The notes: generated from the letters alone by a model not told the origin. A stretch of DNA of 6,998 nt from Erysipelotrichaceae bacterium UBA1783 (GCA_002315205.1 DCGH01000085.1:1-6998), one strand, 5' to 3'; shown: positions 1 through 6,867, counted from the first letter of the stretch. Made by a program: numbers and translations.

Positions 1-902
1 TCTGGCATGCCTGGATAGAAGCCAGGTCCTGCTGCTCTATTGGCTGCACGAACTAATAGCTGCTGTGCTTTTTCTAAAATCTCTTTAGAGATTTTGCCAT
101 TGGCATAATATTCATCAATTAAAATACGATATGCTTTTACAACGGTTGCTACATAGTAGGCTGTCTTCATTCTTCCTTCTATTTTTAAGGAAGCCACCTG
201 AATATCTAATAGTCGTTCAATGTATTCAGGAACACACATATCCTTAGAACCCATAGATAATAAATAATCATCACGATCCATGAGCTCATCCTTGTGGTAT
301 AAATGATAGCTCCAACGGCAGGATTGAGCACATCCTCCTCGATTGGCATCTCTATTTGTCAGCATATTAGAGATAACACATCTACCTGAATAATTAGCAC
401 ACATAGCGCCATGAATGAATACCTCTACAGGTAAATCTGTCTGCTTCATAATATCAGCCATATCGGTATACTCTACCTCTCTGGCTAATACAATACGATC
501 AGCTCCTAAGCTTTTCCAATACTCGATTGCTTCAGCATTGGTCGTTGTCTGCTGCGTCGAAACATGAACCTCCATATTTGGAGCCACCTTTTTACTTATG
601 GCTAAAATCGCTCTGGAAGCACAGATAATCGCATCTACTCCATACTCTCCTAAGGTTTTTAAATAATCCTGTAATCCTTCAAAATCAGAATTATGAGGAA
701 TCATATTAACAGTTACATAAGCCTTAACTCCTTTAGAGTGGGCATAGTCTACCGCTGACTTAATATCCTCGTTAGAAAAATTAGAGGCTCTGGCACGCAA
801 TGAAAATTGCTTACCACCAAAGTAAACAGCATCAGCACCATATTCACAAGCGACCTTTAAGCGCTCTAAATCTCCTGCTGGAGCTAACAATTCTACTGCC
901 AT
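1..902 (-). CDS. yrrO: U32-family protein, YrrO/TrhP2-like tRNA hydroxylation factor (3' end cut by window edge)
   Basis: An open frame of 300 codons begins at the ATG at 902 and runs off the left edge without a stop. The start is MAVELLAPAGD, the usual opening of U32 proteins. The U32 signature is complete at residues 160-178: E160, F162, H164-G165, C168, G173, C175, S178. More conserved cysteines follow at 191, 195 and 223. Other family blocks are HVSTQ (113-117), LAREV (139-143) and KIEGRMK (240-246). Family members of this type have about 420 residues, so roughly 120 C-terminal residues lie outside the window. AAGGAG at 907-912 sits 4 bases before the ATG, inside the end of the upstream gene, whose stop is 1 base away; the two are surely co-translated. 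U32 proteins are often labelled collagenase-like peptidases. Characterised relatives (B. subtilis YrrN/YrrO, E. coli YegQ) act in 5-hydroxyuridine formation at tRNA U34, and RlhA modifies 23S rRNA, so RNA modification is the better inference. YrrO rather than another U32 member is inferred from the pairing with the neighbour. Confidence 0.9.
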   Translation of the reverse strand, partial: MAVELLAPAGDLERLKVACEYGADAVYFGGKQFSLRARASNFSNEDIKSAVDYAHSKGVKAYVTVNMIPHNSDFEGLQDYLKTLGEYGVDAIICASRAILAISKKVAPNMEVHVSTQQTTTNAEAIEYWKSLGADRIVLAREVEYTDMADIMKQTDLPVEVFIHGAMCANYSGRCVISNMLTNRDANRGGCAQSCRWSYHLYHKDELMDRDDYLLSMGSKDMCVPEYIERLLDIQVASLKIEGRMKTAYYVATVVKAYRILIDEYYANGKISKEILEKAQQLLVRAANRAAGPGFYPGMP

Positions 903-903
903 A

Positions 904-1776
904 CTACTCCTTTTCCAAGAAGGTCTTCTTTATATCATTAATTGAGGTATACTCAATATTCTGGTCCAATTCTTTTAACCTTTCTAATGCTGTAGAAGAA
1001 TCCATTGCTCCCTTTAAAACAGCATTATATAATTCAACACATTTTAATGTGTATTGATCATCACTTAGGATATTATCAACAATGATTCCCCTAAATGGCT
1101 TTCCAGCAATATTAGAAATCTCTTCAAAGCTTTCTAATGTATAACCATAAACCCAGCAGCCCTTTTCCTTTTCAATAATTGGTAGCTTCACTTCACGGTT
1201 TTCCTCTTTCAGATAATAAGAATCTCTATATTCCTTATAATCATTTAGATACACAGAAATAAATCTTCTCTTTGAATAGCTGATTAAAATAGGACCATGA
1301 GCTCTGATGAAGCAATAACCAGGGTTAAACTGGGCAATATCATATACATCAGTTAACGGAATATCCTTTGAAATCACACAGCCTGAGAAGTTATCCTCTT
1401 TCAGCTGTTGTACATCATATTGATTCGTTAATAATGTTTCAGGTGCATAAATACACTCTAGCTGTAAGCCTAGCTTTTCAACAAGAACCTTGATTGTAAT
1501 ATCACTGAATAAAACCATATCGCCATGACATTCATCAACAAATCGTAAATAGCTCTTTAGCTCTTCAATCTCACTTTGATCATACAGACGGTCCACCTTT
1601 ACAACTGCCTTAAAGCCATAGGTATGAATCTTTTCAACCATTTCCTTTAGCTGTGGCAATGATAGACCAGTGCTGCCACTAGAAAAGCTCTCATCGTTAA
1701 CCATAACATGAGTTACATCAAAATTCTTTAGCTGCTCTAAAAATTCAGCAGTATGTAGAGAAACCATAATATCCAT
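904..1776 (-). CDS. yrrN: Short U32-family protein without the signature cysteines, YrrN/TrhP1-like
   Basis: This 290-residue protein is paired with the cysteine-containing U32 gene just downstream. It keeps the barrel-like pattern of the family: PQLKEMVEKIHTYGFKAVVK at 41-60 matches the usual helix and strand before the second barrel turn. Its signature region, HGPILISYSKRRFIS at 160-174, aligns without gaps to the neighbour's HGAMCANYSGRCVIS. Both cysteines are replaced (L164, R171), the glycine is K169, and the later Cys cluster is absent. The length matches the short YrrN type (about 310 residues), so it is probably a non-catalytic or scaffolding partner in tRNA U34 hydroxylation; that role is inference. 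The start is uncertain. An in-frame TAA at 1786-1788 limits it to ATG 1776 or ATG 1767, and neither has a clear Shine-Dalgarno sequence. A candidate promoter lies right against ATG 1776. It follows the previous operon's terminator and so probably starts a new transcription unit. Confidence 0.82.
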   Translation of the reverse strand: MDIMVSLHTAEFLEQLKNFDVTHVMVNDESFSSGSTGLSLPQLKEMVEKIHTYGFKAVVKVDRLYDQSEIEELKSYLRFVDECHGDMVLFSDITIKVLVEKLGLQLECIYAPETLLTNQYDVQQLKEDNFSGCVISKDIPLTDVYDIAQFNPGYCFIRAHGPILISYSKRRFISVYLNDYKEYRDSYYLKEENREVKLPIIEKEKGCWVYGYTLESFEEISNIAGKPFRGIIVDNILSDDQYTLKCVELYNAVLKGAMDSSTALERLKELDQNIEYTSINDIKKTFLEKE

Positions 1777-1782
1777 AATGAT

Positions 1783-1791
1783 ATTTTACCA
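1783..1791 (-). promoter_or_regulatory. Candidate extended -10 promoter for the U32 gene pair
   Basis: On the minus strand TGG-TAAAAT (1791-1783) matches the extended -10 form TGnTATAAT with one mismatch. The best -35 at 16 bases spacing, TTCGGA (1810-1805), matches TTGACA at only three positions, which is typical when an extended -10 carries the promoter. Transcription would be expected to start 6-7 bases downstream, at about 1776-1777, which is the A of the first ATG. The site lies between the upstream terminator and the yrrN-like gene, where a promoter is expected. Confidence 0.45.
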
Positions 1792-1810
1792 CGAATCCAA
1801 TAATTCCGAA

Positions 1811-1839
1811 ATTAAAAAGCGGAACTTTAGTACCGCTTT
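1811..1839 (-). terminator. Rho-independent terminator of the four-gene operon
   Basis: The minus strand reads AAAGCGG, then TACTAAAGTT, then CCGCTTT (1839-1816). This gives a 7-bp stem that can extend by two pairs past one mismatch to a four-base loop. It runs into TTTTT at 1818-1814, then AAT. It begins 14 bases after the stop of the NAD(P)HX repair gene. The U tract is short, so some read-through into the U32 pair is plausible. Confidence 0.75.
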
Positions 1840-1853
1840 CATTCTCATTTTAT

Positions 1854-3347
1854 TTATAATTCTTCTGATTCTTCAACCTTTGATAATTCCCACAAAGCCT
1901 TATCAATCATTTCAACCAGATCTGAAGCCAGCATTGAGTATTCAGAATGGTCCTTTACCCAATAATCAGCACCTAATGAATGAACATATACTGCAGCAAT
2001 AACGGAATCAATATCATTCTTTTGTGCTAATAATCCACCAGTGATACCAGCTAAAACATCGCCACTGCCACCTTTAGCTAAAGCATTATTGCCCGTAGTA
2101 TTAATTGACATTTCACCCTGATAGCTAACCAAAGTGTTTTCGCCCTTTAATACGATGGCTAAATCCGGATAAATCTGATTCAGCTCTAACAAATCATCAA
2201 TAATGGTTTTTTCGTTATAATCAAATACTCGCTTATATTCTCCAATATGTGGGGTGATTACGGTTAATTGTCCTCTGTTACGAACCAAATCCAGATGCTT
2301 CTTCAGATAGAATAATCCATCCGCATCCACAACCACTGGCTTATTTGAGTTTAAAGCCTTGATTAATAGCTCCTCTGTATCTGAGTATCTTCCTAAGCCT
2401 GGCCCAATAACAATCTGATCATATTGATTAAAATCCATCTGTGATAATTGATAATAGATATTATAATCATCAATTTCAATGGTCATTGCCTCAGGGAAGG
2501 TTAAATTAATTGTTGGTAATACTTCCTTATGAGACATAATGGTTAATAAGCCAGCCCCACTTCTCATAATCGCTTTACCGCACAAAATACAGGCTCCAGC
2601 TGTCTGCTTACAGCCTGCAATCAGAAGTACCTTTCCATAGCTTCCTTTGTAGGAATGCTTGTAACGTACAGGCAGCTTTTCTTTGATTTGTGAGTCGTTA
2701 TGAATTTTAAATGGTGATGCAACCTCATCAATAGCATCCTTTGACATCACACTTGGAGCAATGATGACATTGCCTGCATTAACATTACCTGGATACAGAT
2801 AGAAGCCTAGCTTAGGCACAGACATCGTTACTGTAGCATCCGCTTTTATAACGCAACCATAATCTAAACCATTATCAATATTCATACCACTTGGGATATC
2901 ACAGCTCAGCTTGAAGGCTTTGCTGTCGTTAATCCAGCCAATCAGGTAGGTAAATGGATAATAAACCTTCTCATCTAGCTCTGTTCCAAAGATACAATCA
3001 ACAATATATTGGCAGCCTGGAATCGTATCTCTTACCATTCTTAAATCTCTAATAATCTCAATCTGATCATTTTCAATGATACGCTGATATTTCTCATAGT
3101 GATGAACAAAATCTGCCACCTTTACTTCAATATCTGTTTTTGTCTTTAACAAATGTGCTAATAGTAATCCGACTGCACCATTAAATCCATTTCCGCAAAC
3201 AATGAAGGCTTCCTTAGGCTGATCCTGGCTAATTACCTCAAGCATACTCATAGCGAAAGAGGCTGCTAAAACGGATTCATCATAGCGACCTGCCTTTTGA
3301 TCTATCTGCTGAATTTTCTGGTATTGAGATAAATTAACAACCTTCAT
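1854..3347 (-). CDS. nnr: Bifunctional NAD(P)H-hydrate epimerase / ADP-dependent NAD(P)H-hydrate dehydratase
   Basis: This enzyme repairs hydrated NADH and NADPH (NADHX, NADPHX). The N-terminal YjeF_N-type domain (about 1-205) epimerises the R and S forms. The C-terminal ribokinase-like domain (about 225-490) dehydrates the S form using ADP. The dehydratase half looks intact: SYGKVLLIAG (236-245), RSGAGLLT (262-269), VIGPGLG (313-319), VVDADGL (339-345), TPHIGE (365-370), VLKG (399-402), and NTTGNNALAKGGSGDVLAG (417-434, approximate) with the catalytic Asp of GGSGDVL at 430. The epimerase half keeps CDIPSG (149-154), but the usual GNNGGDG loop reads GFNGAVG (54-60) and GTGL reads GTEL (121-124). 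The length of 497 is normal for the fused bacterial enzyme. ATG 3347 is supported by GAGGAA at 3351-3356, in the 11-base gap after the yhaM stop. It is the last gene of the operon, followed by a terminator. Confidence 0.92.
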   Translation of the reverse strand: MKVVNLSQYQKIQQIDQKAGRYDESVLAASFAMSMLEVISQDQPKEAFIVCGNGFNGAVGLLLAHLLKTKTDIEVKVADFVHHYEKYQRIIENDQIEIIRDLRMVRDTIPGCQYIVDCIFGTELDEKVYYPFTYLIGWINDSKAFKLSCDIPSGMNIDNGLDYGCVIKADATVTMSVPKLGFYLYPGNVNAGNVIIAPSVMSKDAIDEVASPFKIHNDSQIKEKLPVRYKHSYKGSYGKVLLIAGCKQTAGACILCGKAIMRSGAGLLTIMSHKEVLPTINLTFPEAMTIEIDDYNIYYQLSQMDFNQYDQIVIGPGLGRYSDTEELLIKALNSNKPVVVDADGLFYLKKHLDLVRNRGQLTVITPHIGEYKRVFDYNEKTIIDDLLELNQIYPDLAIVLKGENTLVSYQGEMSINTTGNNALAKGGSGDVLAGITGGLLAQKNDIDSVIAAVYVHSLGADYWVKDHSEYSMLASDLVEMIDKALWELSKVEESEEL

Positions 3348-3358
3348 AGCTTCCTCTT

Positions 3359-4294
3359 TTACTTAATATTATGATTATAGAAGCTTCTGTTCTCTAACGC
3401 AAAGCTTCTTGGAGAGAATTCCTTCTCACCAACCTGTCTTAATTCCTTTTCAATCATTGTCATCTTGGCATCAAAGTCATCAATGAAATGTAATGCCTCT
3501 GCTTCTACTGTCAGTGGAAGAACAGGTGAACCATACTCATATTGACCATGATGAGATAAAATCATATGTCTTAAAAGCACAACAATTTCACCAGTAATAC
3601 CTAACTTATCTGCAGTATCCTTGACAATTGTCTGTGAAATTGAAATATGGCCAATTAGCTTTCCTTCTAATGTATACTCAGTTACCGCATTAGAGCTTGA
3701 AAGTTCAATAACCTTTCCAATATCGTGTAGTAATACACCAGCCAGCAACAAATCTCTATTGATTAATGGGTAATTTGTACAAACCATATCGGCCAGCTTA
3801 AGCATGCCATAAACATGTGTTGCTAAGCCACCATAATATTCATGATGGTTCTTGGCTGCTGCAGCACTTGAGAAAATCTCCTTATCATACGTCTTGTAGA
3901 TATCATTAACAATTCTGAAAACATCAGAATTTCCAATAGAGTTAATAATCTCTGTGATGTAGTTCTTTAATGTTTCAATTGGTACTGGACCAGTTAATAC
4001 ATATTCCTCCATATGAACCTCACTTGGATCTGGTTCTGTTAAATCAATCACCTTAAGCTGAAGGTTATTACGATAATTGATTACATCACCCTTAACTCTT
4101 AACACCTTACCAACCTTGCAGATTGCTGTATGCTCATCCCTTACTGTCCATAGCTTTCCTTCAATAGTTCCAGTATTGTCTCTGAAAGAAATTGATAAAT
4201 AAGGAACTGAAGCAGAAGTTACTCCTTCCTTAACGCTTGTAACAAGCATCAGCATATTTATATTCATATTACTAGCTAATTCACTAATCTTCAT
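3359..4294 (-). CDS. yhaM: 3'-5' exoribonuclease YhaM (OB-fold plus HD domain)
   Basis: This 311-residue protein matches YhaM (314 residues in B. subtilis), a metal-dependent 3'-5' exonuclease active on RNA and single-stranded DNA. Residues about 12-86 form the OB-fold (YLSISFRDNTGTIEGKLW at 32-49, then VLRVKGDVINYRNNLQLKV at 64-82). The HD domain follows: KNHHEYYGGLATH (148-160), LLHDIGK with H190-D191 (188-194), GHISIS (215-220), and HMILSHHG with H243, H248 and H249. Then come EYGSPVLP (253-260) and the HFIDDFDAKM block (269-278). All metal-ligand positions I would expect are present. ATG 4294 is preceded by AAGGAG (4302-4307) at 7 bases spacing. The gene overlaps the end of the glycosyltransferase-RecX gene by 11 bases, so the SD lies inside that gene and translation is probably coupled. 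In B. subtilis yhaM travels with SbcCD-like genes; here it follows a RecX domain. Confidence 0.95.
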   Translation of the reverse strand: MKISELASNMNINMLMLVTSVKEGVTSASVPYLSISFRDNTGTIEGKLWTVRDEHTAICKVGKVLRVKGDVINYRNNLQLKVIDLTEPDPSEVHMEEYVLTGPVPIETLKNYITEIINSIGNSDVFRIVNDIYKTYDKEIFSSAAAAKNHHEYYGGLATHVYGMLKLADMVCTNYPLINRDLLLAGVLLHDIGKVIELSSSNAVTEYTLEGKLIGHISISQTIVKDTADKLGITGEIVVLLRHMILSHHGQYEYGSPVLPLTVEAEALHFIDDFDAKMTMIEKELRQVGEKEFSPRSFALENRSFYNHNIK

Positions 4295-6245
4295 AGTATT
4301 GCTCCTTGTCGTTTATATTTAAAACCTCCTGTATCATACCGCTTGAAAAGCCTTTTGATAACAGGTATTTGTATTGTCTCTGATATAGCTCTTTACCGCT
4401 ATATTTTCTGCCATAGCTACGCTTTGTTTTTTCATAAAGCTTCACTAATGCTTCTCTTTCCGCTTCCTGGTTAAATGAAATATCTAATTCATTAATAATA
4501 TCATCTACATTTTCATAACCATCCATCACTAGCTTTTCCTTTAAATAACGGATTGTTTCCTTATAGGATTTATCATGAATACTCTTAAGATAAGCATTTG
4601 CCTTTAGAATACCACGTTCCTTCTCCTCTTTAGAATCAACAACCTCCAGCATCTCATCGATAATCTGCTTAGATACGCCTCGTTGTTGAAGCTTCTGCGC
4701 TGTTCTTCTTTTACCTAACAGCCTATTCTGATCAATATAAGCCTGGCTTTCAGCAGCCCCTTTATCAGACAGATAACCCAAATTCTTGAAATAATCAATC
4801 ATTTCATCAATTTGTTGCTGAGATACTACTTTCAAGGATTTCAGTAAGTCTCTAATCTCTTTTTCTGTTTTATCAGAAGCTTCCACCTTTTGTGCCGCTT
4901 TCTTAAAAGCATACCAATAACGATGAAGGCTCAATAGCTTTTGAAGCTGTTCTTCATCTAATCCATCGCCCTTATGATATCTGTTATCCAAATAGCTATC
5001 ATAAGAGATAGTATACACCATATCCTCTTCCTTTTGGGTAACAGTTATCTTAACTTCCTTTTCACCCAGCTTAAGCTTAGTAATATTTGCTACCTGGTTA
5101 TAGTTTTCAATCGCATCTGAATAAACAGCTGCCACCTTCTTACCAAATGTCTTTGGTGAATATTCTTCTACAATCTGCTTTGTACTTAGCTTCATATCCT
5201 TCGCCTTCTGTTCATCCATATTTTTTAACACTAATATTTTAGCTGCTAAATCCTTATAATCCTGGAAATAATAACCAGTTTCTCCATCAATTAATACATT
5301 ATTTAATGCTACTCTATCAGCTGCCAAAATTGGTTTTCCTGTAGACATAGCCTCAATAAAGGTCATGCCCTGAGTTTCAGACATACTTGCTGAAACAAAG
5401 CAATCGGCATAGTTATAGTATTTAACAACATCACTATGAAGAATTTTTCCTGCCATATAGATGTAGCTTTCTGCCTGATATTTTTTTACTAATGAATCAA
5501 TATCACTCTTGCCAGGTCCATCACCAACAATAATCAGATGGATTAATTCTCCCTGATCATGCAATAGCTTTACAGCATTCACAATGACATCAACACTCTT
5601 TTCCTCAGCAATTCTTCCAACATAAATGACAGTATATTGCTTTTGAGAAAATGGTGAATCAATAACCTCTCTACTTTCAAAATTAGAAAAATCCAATCCC
5701 GTAGGGATAATGGTCATTTTTGTTTTTACCCCATAATCCAATAATCTTTCCTTTGTTTTTAAGGTAGGAACGATTAGCTGCTGGCAATAATTTCCAAAGA
5801 ACTTGGAAAACTTTCTGGTAACCATCTTTAATGGCACTTCTGCTGCTGAAATATTAAACACATTGATATAATGAGTATAATCCTCATAGAAGGTATGATA
5901 GGTTGCTACTAATGGGATTGATAAGTCGTGGGAAATCAATCTGGCAAAAATACCCGCACCAAACTCTGTATGAGCATGAATAACATCCAGCTTCATCTCT
6001 CTAATAATCTTTTTTGCACGCAAATGCATTGGGCCAGTCAAAGAATAGCCATAAATCTTTTTAGCTTCTATTCCTGGCAAACGCAGAACATGGCCTTCCA
6101 GTTCAGCTTTTTTTAAGGAAGGCTTTGTGCAAACTACAAACACCTCATGCCCTAAATCCGTCAACGCCCATCTTAAGGTTTCAATAGAAGAAACCACCCC
6201 ATTAATATCGGGTAAATATGTATCTGTAAATAGTCCAACTCTCAT
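4284..6245 (-). CDS. GT4 glycosyltransferase (diacylglycerol glucosyltransferase-like) fused to a RecX-like domain
   Basis: This is one uninterrupted 653-residue frame with two halves. Residues 1-384 are a GT-B glycosyltransferase of family GT4. MRVGLFTDTYLPDINGV opens the first Rossmann fold. HTEFGAG (92-98) and YHTFYEDYTHYI (116-127) resemble monoglucosyl-diacylglycerol synthases of streptococci and Acholeplasma. GRIAEEK (210-216) carries the R and K that bind the donor phosphates, and the EX7E motif is E290...E298. Probable job: glucosylating diacylglycerol at the cytoplasmic membrane face for glycolipid or lipoteichoic-acid anchors (inference). Residues about 387-645 follow RecX. NITKLKLGEKEVKITV starts a small beta region, and then four three-helix repeats lie at about 446-498, 500-537, 543-588 and 595-643. 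They include KTEKEIRDLLKSL (459-471), NLGYLSDKGAAES (488-500) and RTAQKLQQRGVSKQIIDEML (514-533). The length equals a full RecX. The start ATG abuts the previous gene's TAA with no gap and has only a weak SD. An internal ATG at 5021 (M409) has AAGGA 7 bases upstream. Confidence 0.9.
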   Translation of the reverse strand: MRVGLFTDTYLPDINGVVSSIETLRWALTDLGHEVFVVCTKPSLKKAELEGHVLRLPGIEAKKIYGYSLTGPMHLRAKKIIREMKLDVIHAHTEFGAGIFARLISHDLSIPLVATYHTFYEDYTHYINVFNISAAEVPLKMVTRKFSKFFGNYCQQLIVPTLKTKERLLDYGVKTKMTIIPTGLDFSNFESREVIDSPFSQKQYTVIYVGRIAEEKSVDVIVNAVKLLHDQGELIHLIIVGDGPGKSDIDSLVKKYQAESYIYMAGKILHSDVVKYYNYADCFVSASMSETQGMTFIEAMSTGKPILAADRVALNNVLIDGETGYYFQDYKDLAAKILVLKNMDEQKAKDMKLSTKQIVEEYSPKTFGKKVAAVYSDAIENYNQVANITKLKLGEKEVKITVTQKEEDMVYTISYDSYLDNRYHKGDGLDEEQLQKLLSLHRYWYAFKKAAQKVEASDKTEKEIRDLLKSLKVVSQQQIDEMIDYFKNLGYLSDKGAAESQAYIDQNRLLGKRRTAQKLQQRGVSKQIIDEMLEVVDSKEEKERGILKANAYLKSIHDKSYKETIRYLKEKLVMDGYENVDDIINELDISFNQEAEREALVKLYEKTKRSYGRKYSGKELYQRQYKYLLSKGFSSGMIQEVLNINDKEQYYED

Positions 6246-6812
6246 TTAAAACTTATCCCAATCTGTTACTTTGCCATCCTTAATCAGATAAGCCTTCTTA
6301 GCTTCTCTGGCTAAATAAACATCTGTATATGAATCTGAATAGAATTCATCCATATCCTTTAAATTGTAGCCTGCCGCTACCATACGATTAACCTTCTCCT
6401 GCCCCTTACAATGGCTTGAAAGTACCTCACCTGTATAACGGTCCACATCTGTGGCAATCAGATGCTTGATGCCCATTCTTTCCATAGCTTCAGCAACCAT
6501 GTAGGTTGCAGAGGCGCTAATAACCAAATCATCTTCCTTTTGATTTTTGAAATAGAAATCATTCATTTTATCTATATTTTTATCCCAGTAATCTTTAATA
6601 TCCTGATCAATATCATCAATGTCCTTTATATAGTTATAGAACCATTGCTTCATTGCTTTACGGTCAATAATACCAAGCTTATGCGCAATAATCCCATATA
6701 GCATTCCAGGAAGATATTTACATAAGGAAGGCTTCTTTTTTAAACTATAAAAAAGAAAATCTACTGTGCAATCCTTTGAATAAATCGTTTTGTCAAAATC
6801 ATAAACATTCAT
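6246..6812 (-). CDS. HAD superfamily (HAD-IB, phosphoserine phosphatase-like) phosphatase, possibly acting on a lipid phosphate
   Basis: This 188-residue protein has all HAD motifs. Motif I is YDFDKTIY with nucleophile D5 and acid D7. Motif II is the serine region VISASAT (97-103). The motif III lysine is K136 in CKGQEKV. Motif IV is YSDSYTD (158-164) with D160 and D164. The cap between about 15 and 90 is helical, with a mildly hydrophobic stretch at 33-48 and no full membrane helix that I can see. The spacing and the CKGxEKV...YSDSxxD pattern resemble HAD-IB members such as PgpC/YfhB, a phosphatidylglycerophosphate phosphatase. It also sits immediately before a lipid-type glycosyltransferase, so a lipid-phosphate substrate is a reasonable but unproven guess. 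It is the first gene of the operon. ATG 6812 is supported by GGTGAT at 6816-6821. The TAA stop is directly followed by the ATG of the next gene, which suggests translational coupling. Confidence 0.87.
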   Translation of the reverse strand: MNVYDFDKTIYSKDCTVDFLFYSLKKKPSLCKYLPGMLYGIIAHKLGIIDRKAMKQWFYNYIKDIDDIDQDIKDYWDKNIDKMNDFYFKNQKEDDLVISASATYMVAEAMERMGIKHLIATDVDRYTGEVLSSHCKGQEKVNRMVAAGYNLKDMDEFYSDSYTDVYLAREAKKAYLIKDGKVTDWDKF

Positions 6813-6815
6813 AAT

Positions 6816-6821
6816 ATCACC
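6816..6821 (-). promoter_or_regulatory. Shifted ribosome binding site GGTGAT of the HAD gene
   Basis: No AGGAGG precedes ATG 6812. GGTGAT lies 3 bases upstream and is the 3' half of the extended SD sequence AAGGAGGTGAT, so it can pair with the 5' part of the anti-SD in normal register. This supports ATG 6812 as the start. It is weaker than the SDs of the two U32 and yhaM/nnr junctions. Confidence 0.45.
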
Positions 6822-6867
6822 ATATTAATTTTATTTGATTATTGCTTCTTGTGCAACTTTTTTAGCA

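Noticed and set aside
1..902. Collagenase-like secreted protease
   Set aside because: The U32 name suggests this, but there is no signal peptide. Well-studied relatives act in tRNA or rRNA hydroxylation, and the YrrN-like neighbour supports that.
800..1057. 85-codon plus-strand open frame
   Set aside because: It lies across the coding minus-strand U32 genes, has no SD and has a low-complexity product, so it is an antisense shadow.
1778..2002. 74-codon plus-strand open frame with a hydrophobic stretch
   Set aside because: It spans the terminator and the well-conserved end of the dehydratase on the other strand. The apparent membrane segment is the reverse reading of AT-rich coding DNA.
5085..5100. 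Frameshift or assembly join between the glycosyltransferase and RecX
   Set aside because: The frame is continuous through residues 380-400, with no homopolymer run at the junction and the same codon style on both sides. The first RecX strand follows within a few residues.
5928..6116. 62-codon plus-strand open frame
   Set aside because: It is antisense to the conserved N-terminal glycosyltransferase fold, with no family similarity and no SD.
6462..6701. 79-codon plus-strand open frame rich in Ile and Phe
   Set aside because: It is antisense to the HAD gene, and its composition follows from AT-rich DNA.
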